Assembly (NCBI GenBank): GCA_024655865.1
Contig: JANLFM010000023.1
Span: 1,854-22,653, forward strand
Reading direction: 5' to 3'
DNA length: 20,800 nucleotides
From: Caldisericota bacterium
GTDB lineage: Bacteria; Caldisericota; JANLFM01
Below the pieces are notes generated by a model. It did not search any database, had not been told where the DNA came from, and worked only from the letters and a program-made list of their open reading frames with translations. A program made the position numbers and the translations under genes. Below are positions 7,685 through 14,552 of this stretch, in pieces (the stretch's first letter is position 1; every line of letters starts with the position of its first letter).

Positions 7685-8752
7685 TCAGGCTGCTTTCGGC
7701 TGTCTGCGAATGGATCTGGTGATTCCTTTGCTCTTCATCTTGTTCTCCAATACCGTGGAAATCCTTGCCAGGGGAAGCAGGATAATCAGGTAAATGATGG
7801 TGGCCGCTACAAGTGGAGTGGGATTTGCCTTCCAGGCTTGAAGGGTAATCGCTGTTTTTAGAAGTTCCATGATGGCAATAGAAGAGCAGATAGCTGTGTC
7901 CTTAAGCATAGCCACATAGTTGGAAGTGAGTGGGGGCATGACCACTCTCATTGCCTGGGGAAGAATTACCAGGCGCATGGTTTGCATGGTGGTGAGCCCT
8001 AGGGATCGAGCTGCCTCAACCTGGTTGTGGTGAATGGACTCAATGCCAGCACGGAAAATTTCGGAAATATAGGCAGAGGAATTCAGGGAAAGAGCCATAA
8101 TCCCTGATACAGTGCTGGAAAGGGTAATATTTAAATACGGTAAGGCATAATAAATAATCATCATTAAAACGATGATGGGCATCGCTCTGAAGAAGTCCAC
8201 CCAGATAATGATAAATGCATTGAGGATGGGATCATTAAGAGAGCGAAAAACAGCGAGAAAGAGCCCCAGGATTGTGCCGAATATGGCACTGAAAATTGCA
8301 ATTTGCAGGGTGATGAGTAAGCCCTGGAAAAGCTCTGCCCATCCGGTCACGGTGGAACCGTAACTTCCAGTCTCCGAGAGGACTTTCCAGTTGAAAAAAG
8401 CATATCCCAGCTTGTCCCATTGCGCTCCAGAATATCTGTAGAAAAGCCATCCAAAAAGAGACAGGATGAGGGTGGCAGCAATTGCCTTTATCCAGTTGGG
8501 CTTTTCCACATCGATTAAAATCAAACCTGCCCAGACAAGGAAAAGCAGGAGGTAGAAAACAATGAATAGCCATTGAAAGAGAGTCTCAGGCAGCCCGGGG
8601 CGAGGAAGAGCAAAGCCAAAGGCAATTAAAGCCAGGAAGGAAACAAGGATGAACTCATACCTGCGGTACCACGGCCAGTGACCGTAACGTTCCTTCCAGG
8701 TTGTTTTTTCCAAACAGTTTTCTTTTAAAGCTTCGTTGTTTTTGGTTTTCAT
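7685..8752 (-). CDS. Polar amino-acid ABC transporter permease with N-terminal membrane extension
   Basis: A 355-residue inner-membrane permease of the polar amino-acid (HisMQ/GlnP) group. The core runs from about residue 137 to the end. It has the ATPase-contact EAA loop EAARSLGL at 246-253, followed by LVILPQAMRVVMPPL. Ahead of the core is an extension of about 130 residues with a WPWYRRYEF segment, about three hydrophobic stretches (33-50, 57-80, 88-105) and a conserved FYRYSGAQWD. The other permease of this transporter has the same extension, so the two probably arose by duplication and form a heterodimer. ATG at 8752 lies 11 nt after the ATPase gene with no clear Shine-Dalgarno site, which suggests translational coupling. 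AapQ/AapM-type general amino-acid permeases are the closest analogues I can think of. Confidence 0.92.
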   Translation of the reverse strand: MKTKNNEALKENCLEKTTWKERYGHWPWYRRYEFILVSFLALIAFGFALPRPGLPETLFQWLFIVFYLLLFLVWAGLILIDVEKPNWIKAIAATLILSLFGWLFYRYSGAQWDKLGYAFFNWKVLSETGSYGSTVTGWAELFQGLLITLQIAIFSAIFGTILGLFLAVFRSLNDPILNAFIIIWVDFFRAMPIIVLMMIIYYALPYLNITLSSTVSGIMALSLNSSAYISEIFRAGIESIHHNQVEAARSLGLTTMQTMRLVILPQAMRVVMPPLTSNYVAMLKDTAICSSIAIMELLKTAITLQAWKANPTPLVAATIIYLIILLPLARISTVLENKMKSKGITRSIRRQPKAA

Positions 8753-8763
8753 GTTTTTTCAGA

Positions 8764-9507
8764 TCAGAGAATCTTACTTAAGAATTCCTTGGTTCTGGGA
8801 TGCTGGGGGTTATTAAAAAGTTGACGAGGAAGGCCTTCTTCAATGACGCAGCCGTCTGCAAGCACTAATACTCTTGTAGCTGCTTCGCGAATAAAACCGA
8901 GCTCGTGGCTGACCACCAGCATGGTCATTCCTTCCGCAGCAAGATTTTGCATAACATCCAGAACCTCCCTGATCATCTCCGGGTCGAGAGCAGAGGTGGG
9001 TTCGTCAAAAAAGATCATATGAGGTTGCATGGCCAGAGCCCGTGCAATTGCCACTCTTTGCTGTTGCCCACCAGAAAGCTGATCAGGGTAGGCGTGCGCT
9101 TTATCCTCCAGGCCAACTTTTTTTAGAAGCTCTAACCCTTTCTGCTCTGCTTCTTTTTCAGGGATTTTCCGAACATGGACTGGCGCAAGCTTTATATTTT
9201 CAATGGCCGTCAGGTGGGGAAAAAGATTGTAGCTCTGGAAGACGAACCCAATCTCAGAGCGTATTTTATTCATATCAACACGAGGGCTGGTGATATCTAC
9301 TCCCTCAATATAGATCTTGCCAGAGCTGGGTTCCTCTAAGCGGTTAATGCATCTCAGGAAGGTGCTCTTCCCGGCGCCCGATGGCCCAATTATTGCCACC
9401 ACTTCTCCTTTGTAAATTTTGACGCTAATCCCCTTTAAGACATGTTGATCTTTAAAATACTTGTGGAGGTCAATCGTTTCAATCATTACCTGGCGCTCTT
9501 CACCCAT
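8764..9507 (-). CDS. Polar amino-acid ABC transporter ATP-binding protein (GlnQ/HisP type)
   Basis: A 247-residue ATPase with every catalytic motif: Walker A GPSGAGKST at 41-49, Q-loop Q91, signature LSGGQQQRV at 144-152, Walker B ending D168-E169 in FFDEP, and switch H201. The FFDEPTSALDPE stretch and the NLFPHLT segment are typical of the polar amino-acid uptake class. It would power the two flanking permeases at the cytoplasmic face. ATG at 9507 has AAGGAG 6-7 nt upstream and overlaps the preceding permease gene by 22 nt. An in-frame ATG at 9486 lacks a comparable site. Placement between two permease genes is less common than permeases side by side. Confidence 0.95.
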   Translation of the reverse strand: MGEERQVMIETIDLHKYFKDQHVLKGISVKIYKGEVVAIIGPSGAGKSTFLRCINRLEEPSSGKIYIEGVDITSPRVDMNKIRSEIGFVFQSYNLFPHLTAIENIKLAPVHVRKIPEKEAEQKGLELLKKVGLEDKAHAYPDQLSGGQQQRVAIARALAMQPHMIFFDEPTSALDPEMIREVLDVMQNLAAEGMTMLVVSHELGFIREAATRVLVLADGCVIEEGLPRQLFNNPQHPRTKEFLSKIL

Positions 9508-10484
9508 TTCTTACTCCTTCTTTCAAGATAGCTGGAGAAGCGAGTTAAAGGTAATAGCACGAGTAGATAGATAAGAGCAACTGTGACTAAAGGCGTTGGA
9601 TTTGCTTTCCAGATCATGGTTTGAATCCCTTTATACAGTAACTCGGGCAACCCAATAATAGTAGCCAGAGCGGTATCTTTTAAAAGCGCTACCATCAGGC
9701 CAGTCAATGGAGGAACAACCACCCTAACTGCCTGGGGGAGAATTACCAGGCGCATTGCCTGAAGGGATCTCAGTCCTAACGACCGTGCTGCCTCAACTTG
9801 AGCCCTGTGAATGGATTCGATCCCGGATCGAAAAACCTCAGCAACGTAAGCTGAATAGTTCAGGGAAACCGCCAGAATAGCAGCAAGATATGGATCCAGG
9901 GCAATCCCCAGGAAGGGAAGGGCATAGTAAACAAAAACCAGGAGCACTATAAGGGGGATAGCGCGGAAAAAATCAATGTAGATTATCAGGAAAAATTCCA
10001 GGATCGGGTTTTTAAAAGATCGCAGTACAGCAATAATCAGACCTAAAACCGTAGAAATTAACATGGAAACCAGAGCCAGTTTAAGAGTCATTTCAAGCCC
10101 CAGCAATAGTTCAGACCATGCCCCTTGCATCATGCTGGGATTCAAGAAAGTTTTGGTAAAAAGATCCCAGCGAGCTCCTGAGTATCGATAAAAGCTAAAT
10201 CCGAAAACGAAAATCAGCCCGAAAGCGGCAATTGCTCTAAGCCACCTGGGTTTTTCTACATCGGTAAGAACTCCTACAACCCAGAGGAGGACGATAAAGA
10301 TGAAGGTGCATATTAGAACCCAGCCAATGGCATTGGAGGGACGGCCTGAGGGTAGAAAGATCCCCAGGAGGATGATAAAGAGCGAGAGGGGAAGTAAAAA
10401 CTCGTACCTTTTGTACCAGGGTAAGTGGCCAAACTTCTCCCTATATCTTTGATAAAAGCTCTGACGTATCTGGTTTGTTTGCAT
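9486..10484 (-). CDS. Polar amino-acid ABC transporter permease with N-terminal membrane extension (paralogue)
   Basis: A 332-residue permease, paralogous to the one encoded at 7685-8752. It has the same N-terminal plan: an LPWYKRYEF segment, hydrophobic stretches at about 28-44, 52-73 and 83-98, then FYRYSGARWD. The core contains the EAA loop EAARSLGL at 231-238 and LVILPQAVRVVVPPL. It should pair with its paralogue as the two membrane subunits of one importer. ATG at 10484 has only a weak AAGAG nearby. A perfect AAAGGAGG lies 40 nt upstream, separated by a 28-nt hairpin, so the hairpin may bring that site within reach. The gene follows the binding-protein gene by 54 nt and overlaps the ATPase gene by 22 nt. 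Confidence 0.92.
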   Translation of the reverse strand: MQTNQIRQSFYQRYREKFGHLPWYKRYEFLLPLSLFIILLGIFLPSGRPSNAIGWVLICTFIFIVLLWVVGVLTDVEKPRWLRAIAAFGLIFVFGFSFYRYSGARWDLFTKTFLNPSMMQGAWSELLLGLEMTLKLALVSMLISTVLGLIIAVLRSFKNPILEFFLIIYIDFFRAIPLIVLLVFVYYALPFLGIALDPYLAAILAVSLNYSAYVAEVFRSGIESIHRAQVEAARSLGLRSLQAMRLVILPQAVRVVVPPLTGLMVALLKDTALATIIGLPELLYKGIQTMIWKANPTPLVTVALIYLLVLLPLTRFSSYLERRSKKWVKSAR

Positions 10485-10496
10485 TGAACTCTTAAT

Positions 10497-10524
10497 GCCG
10501 GCCCCGACCGTAGTCGGGGCCGGC
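10497..10524 (-). promoter_or_regulatory. Perfect 12-bp hairpin between binding-protein and permease genes
   Basis: GCCGGCCCCGAC (10497-10508) and GTCGGGGCCGGC (10513-10524) pair perfectly around a CGTA loop. The stem is almost all G-C, so it should be very stable in the minus-strand transcript. No T-tract follows it in the minus-strand direction (the next bases are ATTAAGAG), so it does not look like a standard intrinsic terminator. Hairpins at this position in transporter operons often protect the upstream binding-protein message and raise its level over the membrane parts. A strong ribosome-binding site (AAAGGAGG, 10525-10532) abuts the 5' side of the stem. Confidence 0.85.
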
Positions 10525-10538
10525 CCTCCTTTACTTCA

Positions 10539-11390
10539 CTATTGTTCAGGAACGTAGGGTGTAGTAAATACCTTGACTGTAGGGCTATCCGGATCCGGGT
10601 CCTTGCCGAACCATTTTTTGTAGATCTGGGCTAAAGTGCCATCTTGCTTAAGTTCGTTCTGATACTTGTTGAACTCGTCCCGAAGAGGATCGCCCTTGCG
10701 GAAGAAGACCGCCTGCATAAAGGCCTTGTTGGCTTTCAACCTGACTTCTAAGTCCGGTTTGTCCTTGATGTAGTATTCCACAGTAGGAAGGTCTCCGACC
10801 ACGCCATCAATTCTACCAGCGATCAGATCCAGCATAGCGTCTTGAATTCGGTCGTACCCCTTGATCTCGAAGGGACCGTACTGGGGAAGCATTTCCTTCA
10901 GCCAGGCGTCGTTGGAAGATCCGGACTCAGCGCCGAAAACTTTGCCCTTCATGTCCTCGAAGGACTTGATTGTACTGTCCTTTTTGACGCAAAGGGAAGT
11001 GTCGGAGGCATAGTATGGATCGGCGTAGTCGAACTCCTCGGCTCTCTTCTTGGTGACGAAGATGGAAGAAGCTGCAGCATCCCATTTTCCGGCGAGCAAT
11101 CCTGGGAGAATGCCAGAGAACTGGAGATCCGTCCACTCCACCTTTGCACCCATTCTCCTGGCGATCTCCTCTACCATTTCGTATTCAAAACCCGTGTTCT
11201 TCCCTCCCTCTTTGAAAATCCAGGGCACGTTGCCAAAGTTACCAGCAACCTTAATGACCCTTTGAGTAGGAGAAGGCGGTGGAGTGGTACTGGGAGATGG
11301 GCTGGTAGGAGTGGAAGGAGCAGCGCAACCGGTAACCAAAAGCCCCACAATTAAAACGACACCAACAGCAAAAACCAGAAGCCTTTTCAT
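10539..11390 (-). CDS. Polar amino-acid ABC transporter substrate-binding lipoprotein
   Basis: A 283-residue family-3 solute-binding protein. The N-terminus MKRLLVFAVG plus a hydrophobic stretch ends in the lipobox LVTGC, so it is cleaved and lipidated at C22 and anchored outside the inner membrane. A Pro/Ser/Thr-rich linker runs to about residue 43. Ligand-binding positions fit an amino-acid ligand: R116 in FVTKKRAEEFDYADPYY (carboxylate), S158/S159 in ESGSSND and D200 in GRIDGVVGD (alpha-amino group). The ligand side chain cannot be predicted. ATG at 11390 is chosen because GAAGGAGGG lies 9 nt upstream and the signal peptide is then of normal length. In-frame starts near 11450 would add about 20 basic residues. 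It precedes both permeases and the ATPase and is followed by a stable hairpin, as expected for the most abundant component. Confidence 0.94.
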   Translation of the reverse strand: MKRLLVFAVGVVLIVGLLVTGCAAPSTPTSPSPSTTPPPSPTQRVIKVAGNFGNVPWIFKEGGKNTGFEYEMVEEIARRMGAKVEWTDLQFSGILPGLLAGKWDAAASSIFVTKKRAEEFDYADPYYASDTSLCVKKDSTIKSFEDMKGKVFGAESGSSNDAWLKEMLPQYGPFEIKGYDRIQDAMLDLIAGRIDGVVGDLPTVEYYIKDKPDLEVRLKANKAFMQAVFFRKGDPLRDEFNKYQNELKQDGTLAQIYKKWFGKDPDPDSPTVKVFTTPYVPEQ

Positions 11391-11457
11391 TCTACTTAAC
11401 CCTCCTTCAAGAGTTTTTTGTTTCAAACCTCCTCTTTTCTTCCCCACCATCACCTCC

Positions 11458-12165
11458 TCACTTAAACTCCTTCTTGGGTGGCACAGCGTAGAGCCCCAGT
11501 TTGCAGTGTTTCAAGCCGAGATCCGATAAGGCCTCCGCGATCTTCAAGGTTACTGCCGAGGGATCGAGAACTACAACGCCAAGCTCGCGCTCAACTTCCT
11601 CTCCATAGCCTGCCATCCCGGCGCAGCCAAGGATAATAACCTCTGCTCCGTCTTCCTCCACCGCCCTTTTTGCCACCTCCATTATTCTCTTTTTTGCAAG
11701 CTCGGGATTGGCATCGGTATCGGCGACAGATAATTCCAGAGGGCGAACAGAGGCCAGAAAATGTCCCAGCCCTAACTCGTAAACCTGTTGGAGCTTATGG
11801 GGAACCCTTTCTCTTCTATTAGTGATGATGGTAAAACGGGCTCCAAGCATACATGCCGCATGAAGGGTAGTCTCCATAATCCCTAAAACCGGTATATCCG
11901 AAATTTCCCTGCTTGCCCTCAGGCCGGGATCCGAAAAGCAGGCGATGATGATAGCGTCATATTTCTCCTCATTAGCCCTCCTGACAAGCTCCAACATATT
12001 GGCCGTTGCCCAGACCTCTTCGTAAGCCGACTCTATTGTAATGGGACCATGTTCCGGATTGGTTACAGTTAACTCTGTATCCAGCCTCTTTGTTTTTTCC
12101 AGCACGTTCTTCAGGTGCTCAGTCATGGAAGAGGAAGTATTGGGATTAATAACCATTATCTTCAT
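11458..12165 (-). CDS. Asp/Glu/hydantoin racemase family protein
   Basis: A 235-residue protein of the aspartate/glutamate/hydantoin racemase superfamily. It starts with the typical MVINPNTSSSMT. The two catalytic-type cysteines are C76 in IIIACFSDPGL and C181 in IILGCAGMAGY, about 105 residues apart, and would act as the two-base cofactor-free racemisation pair. The INPNT start and length fit hydantoin or allantoin racemases better than MurI glutamate racemase. The hydantoinase in the same operon supports a 5-substituted hydantoin or allantoin substrate (inference). ATG at 12165 has GGAGG 6 nt upstream and overlaps the iorB stop by 4 nt (ATGA), so translation is coupled. A maleate-isomerase-like or arylmalonate-decarboxylase-like role is less likely, since both cysteines are kept. 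Confidence 0.9.
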   Translation of the reverse strand: MKIMVINPNTSSSMTEHLKNVLEKTKRLDTELTVTNPEHGPITIESAYEEVWATANMLELVRRANEEKYDAIIIACFSDPGLRASREISDIPVLGIMETTLHAACMLGARFTIITNRRERVPHKLQQVYELGLGHFLASVRPLELSVADTDANPELAKKRIMEVAKRAVEEDGAEVIILGCAGMAGYGEEVERELGVVVLDPSAVTLKIAEALSDLGLKHCKLGLYAVPPKKEFK

Positions 12166-12755
12166 TTCATGCCTCCAATTTCCCTTCCCGCTTCAAATGC
12201 TTTAAGATTCACTTCTAAGTATTTTGGCGCCACGAATTTCCGCACGGCCTCCTTCCAGTAGTTAGCTTCTACATGAAGTAAGGTTGAGAGAAAACCAATC
12301 AAAACAATGTTGATCACTTTCGAATTTCCCATTTCCAGAGCTTTCTTTAAGGCATCCACAGGGTAAACATGCTTCACTCTGCTCTTAAGTCTTGCAAGAA
12401 TATCCTCATCTGAGGGATATTCCTCCTTGCCGGTGTTCACGGAGATGGGTGGGATTTTTTGAGTATTAACCACTACAATTCCAGTATCTTTCATAAAGTT
12501 AAGCCGACGCAAAGCCTCAAGGGGTTCAAAAGCTAACATTATGTCTACCTCCCCGTTTCCCACCATGGGAGCGTGGAGTTCTTCCGGGTTCCAGCGCACG
12601 TGGGAAATTACACTACCTCCTCTCACTGCTAAACCCAGCACGTCGGATTTTTTGACGTGATACCCAGCTTTCAAACCTACTTCGGCAACAATATCGCTAG
12701 CTACAACAGTTCCCTGGCCCCCCACTCCGCAGATAAGAAAATTAACGGCCTTCAT
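12162..12755 (-). CDS. iorB: Indolepyruvate:ferredoxin oxidoreductase, beta subunit
   Basis: A 197-residue protein equal to the gamma-type domain of 2-oxoacid:ferredoxin oxidoreductases. It starts with FLICGVGGQGTVVASDI (glycine loop at 10-15), followed by KSDVLGLAVRGGSV, the typical IorB pattern. With IorA it forms an oxygen-sensitive complex that converts aryl- or branched 2-oxoacids plus CoA to acyl-CoA, CO2 and reduced ferredoxin. ATG at 12755 is chosen because GGAGG lies just upstream and the start overlaps the iorA stop in a classic ATGA. An upstream in-frame extension would run into the iorA coding region. The order iorA-iorB is the usual one. Downstream it overlaps the racemase gene by 4 nt. 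Confidence 0.93.
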   Translation of the reverse strand: MKAVNFLICGVGGQGTVVASDIVAEVGLKAGYHVKKSDVLGLAVRGGSVISHVRWNPEELHAPMVGNGEVDIMLAFEPLEALRRLNFMKDTGIVVVNTQKIPPISVNTGKEEYPSDEDILARLKSRVKHVYPVDALKKALEMGNSKVINIVLIGFLSTLLHVEANYWKEAVRKFVAPKYLEVNLKAFEAGREIGGMK

Positions 12756-14545
12756 TCCTTTGCCTCCAGTTTTTTGGTCTGAAAAATTGCTCCTGTAGGA
12801 CAAACCTGGCTGCAAACCCCGCAACCGTTGCAGAGAACGGGGTCAATTCTGGTTTTCTTTCGTTTATTTTTGGAATAAATTTCCTCGGATTTAACAACTG
12901 CTGGGCAACCTACTTTGAGACAAGTTTCGCAAGCAATACATTTTTCGGGGTCTACCGCGTAGGCAGGCTTGGGTCTGCGGCTGACGAAAATGCATTCCCC
13001 CTTAGTAATCATCACGGCCGGGCCGTCATCCCATGCCAGGCATTCTTTTAAGGTCCTTTCCACTTCTCGAACATCGAAGGCGTTAACTGATCGGACTAAC
13101 TTGACGTTCATTGCTTCAACAAGACGGTGAATATCTATCTTCTCAGTCGGCTCCCCCATTAGTGTTTGATCCATTCCTGGATGATCCTGATGTCCTGTCA
13201 TAGCTGTGGTGCTATTATCCATTATGATTACGACCCCCTTGCTGCGGTTATGGACCATATTTACCAGGGGAGGCATTCCGGCGTGAAAAAAGGTAGAGTC
13301 ACCAATAGTGGCTACTGCTCTTTCAGGAGAACCAGAAACGTAAACCCCGTGAAGCTGTCCCACAGAAGAGCCCATGGAACCCATTGTATGCTGAGCGTTA
13401 AAAGGAGGGAGGGAACCAAGGTTGTAGCAACCAATATCCCCGGTAACTGGAACTTTGAGTTTTGCCAGAGCGTAAAAAGTCGCCCTGTGCGGACAGCCCG
13501 GGCAAAAAACGGCGGCTCTGGTAGGAAGGTTACCTAAATCGATCACTTTTTTCTTCGGAGAAGGCTCAATTAATCCAGCTTTTTCAGCACACTCGCGCAT
13601 TTTCTCAGGAAGGATTTCATCATAAGGAGGAAATATATCCTTCCCCCTTGCTTTAATACCCATGGCTTTTATCTGGGTTTCTAAGAAAGGATCAAGTTGC
13701 TCGATCACAAGGAGGTTTTCTATCCGGGAAGAGAAATCCCTGATTAAACGTTCTGGCAGTGGATGGATCATCCCGAGCTTCAAAAAAGAAGCGCGCGGGA
13801 AAACCTCGCGCGCATACTCATAAACTATGCCGGAAGAGATAATGCCTAATTCGGTATCTTGCCAGATAATTTTATTTAAATCTGAAGTCTCAGCAAACTC
13901 CCTCAGTTCCTGGAAGCGTTTCTGGATTATGGGACGTTTTTTCCTGGCGAATACGGCATTACAGTTGTATTTCTCGATGTCCCTGGGGAATTTCTTGGGT
14001 AGAGGTATCTCTGGAATCCTTTCTTTTAAAATCACTTCGGATTTGGAATGAGCGATGCGCATTTCGGAACGGACAATGAAGGGGGTATCGAACTTCTCAG
14101 ATAACTGGAGCGCCATAACCACCATGTCCTTGCACTCCTGGGAATCAGAGGGCTCAAGCATGGGAACCTTCCCCAGAATGGAATACCAACGATTATCCTG
14201 CTCGTTCTGGGAACTAAACATTCCTGTATCATCGCATACTACAACTACTAATCCGGCCTCTAACCCGGTGTAGGGAAGATAGAAGAGAGAGTCCGACAGG
14301 ACGTTCATACCTACGAGCTTCGTGGTTACCATAGACCTGACACCCGAATAGGCAGCCCCCGCTGCAACGTCCATAGCCACTTTTTCATTCACCGACCACT
14401 CTGCGTAGATTGTTTCCTTATACTCCCTGGCTACAGTTTCCAGGATTTCGGAACTCGGAGTACCGGGATAGCCGCATGCAACCTTGACCCCTCCTTCGAA
14501 GGCTCCTCTGGCAATTGCCTCGTTGCCCGTTAACAATGCTTTCAT
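12752..14545 (-). CDS. iorA: Indolepyruvate:ferredoxin oxidoreductase, alpha subunit
   Basis: A 597-residue IorA. Domains in order are an N-terminal pyrimidine-binding region (GNEAIARGAFEGGV, then GYPGTPSSEI and a conserved-type E54 in SVNEK), a middle transketolase-C-like domain, and a TPP domain. The TPP domain has FCPGCPHRA around 347-355, GDSTFFHAG from 415, and N444. The C-terminus carries a ferredoxin-like unit with cysteines 536, 539, 542, 547 and 572, 575, 578, 582 for two [4Fe-4S] clusters. The four-residue spacing before C547 is normal for IorA. It oxidises 2-oxoacids from aromatic or other amino acids to acyl-CoA and reduces ferredoxin. ATG at 14545 has GAGGTGACCTGAAA upstream and lies 7 nt after the acyl-CoA synthetase gene, whose product would use the acyl-CoA. 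Confidence 0.96.
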   Translation of the reverse strand: MKALLTGNEAIARGAFEGGVKVACGYPGTPSSEILETVAREYKETIYAEWSVNEKVAMDVAAGAAYSGVRSMVTTKLVGMNVLSDSLFYLPYTGLEAGLVVVVCDDTGMFSSQNEQDNRWYSILGKVPMLEPSDSQECKDMVVMALQLSEKFDTPFIVRSEMRIAHSKSEVILKERIPEIPLPKKFPRDIEKYNCNAVFARKKRPIIQKRFQELREFAETSDLNKIIWQDTELGIISSGIVYEYAREVFPRASFLKLGMIHPLPERLIRDFSSRIENLLVIEQLDPFLETQIKAMGIKARGKDIFPPYDEILPEKMRECAEKAGLIEPSPKKKVIDLGNLPTRAAVFCPGCPHRATFYALAKLKVPVTGDIGCYNLGSLPPFNAQHTMGSMGSSVGQLHGVYVSGSPERAVATIGDSTFFHAGMPPLVNMVHNRSKGVVIIMDNSTTAMTGHQDHPGMDQTLMGEPTEKIDIHRLVEAMNVKLVRSVNAFDVREVERTLKECLAWDDGPAVMITKGECIFVSRRPKPAYAVDPEKCIACETCLKVGCPAVVKSEEIYSKNKRKKTRIDPVLCNGCGVCSQVCPTGAIFQTKKLEAKE

Positions 14546-14552
14546 TTTCAGG

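Noticed and set aside
10497-10524. Hairpin read as an intrinsic transcription terminator splitting the operon
   Set aside because: No T-tract follows in the minus-strand direction, and the permease genes needed by the binding protein lie just downstream. Message protection or translation control fits better.
10842-11354. Open reading frame of 170 codons on the plus strand opposite the binding-protein gene
   Set aside because: It is antisense to a gene with a lipobox and clear family motifs, and its translation shows no recognisable domain. Other long plus-strand frames (for example 19880-20524 opposite miaB) were rejected for the same reason.
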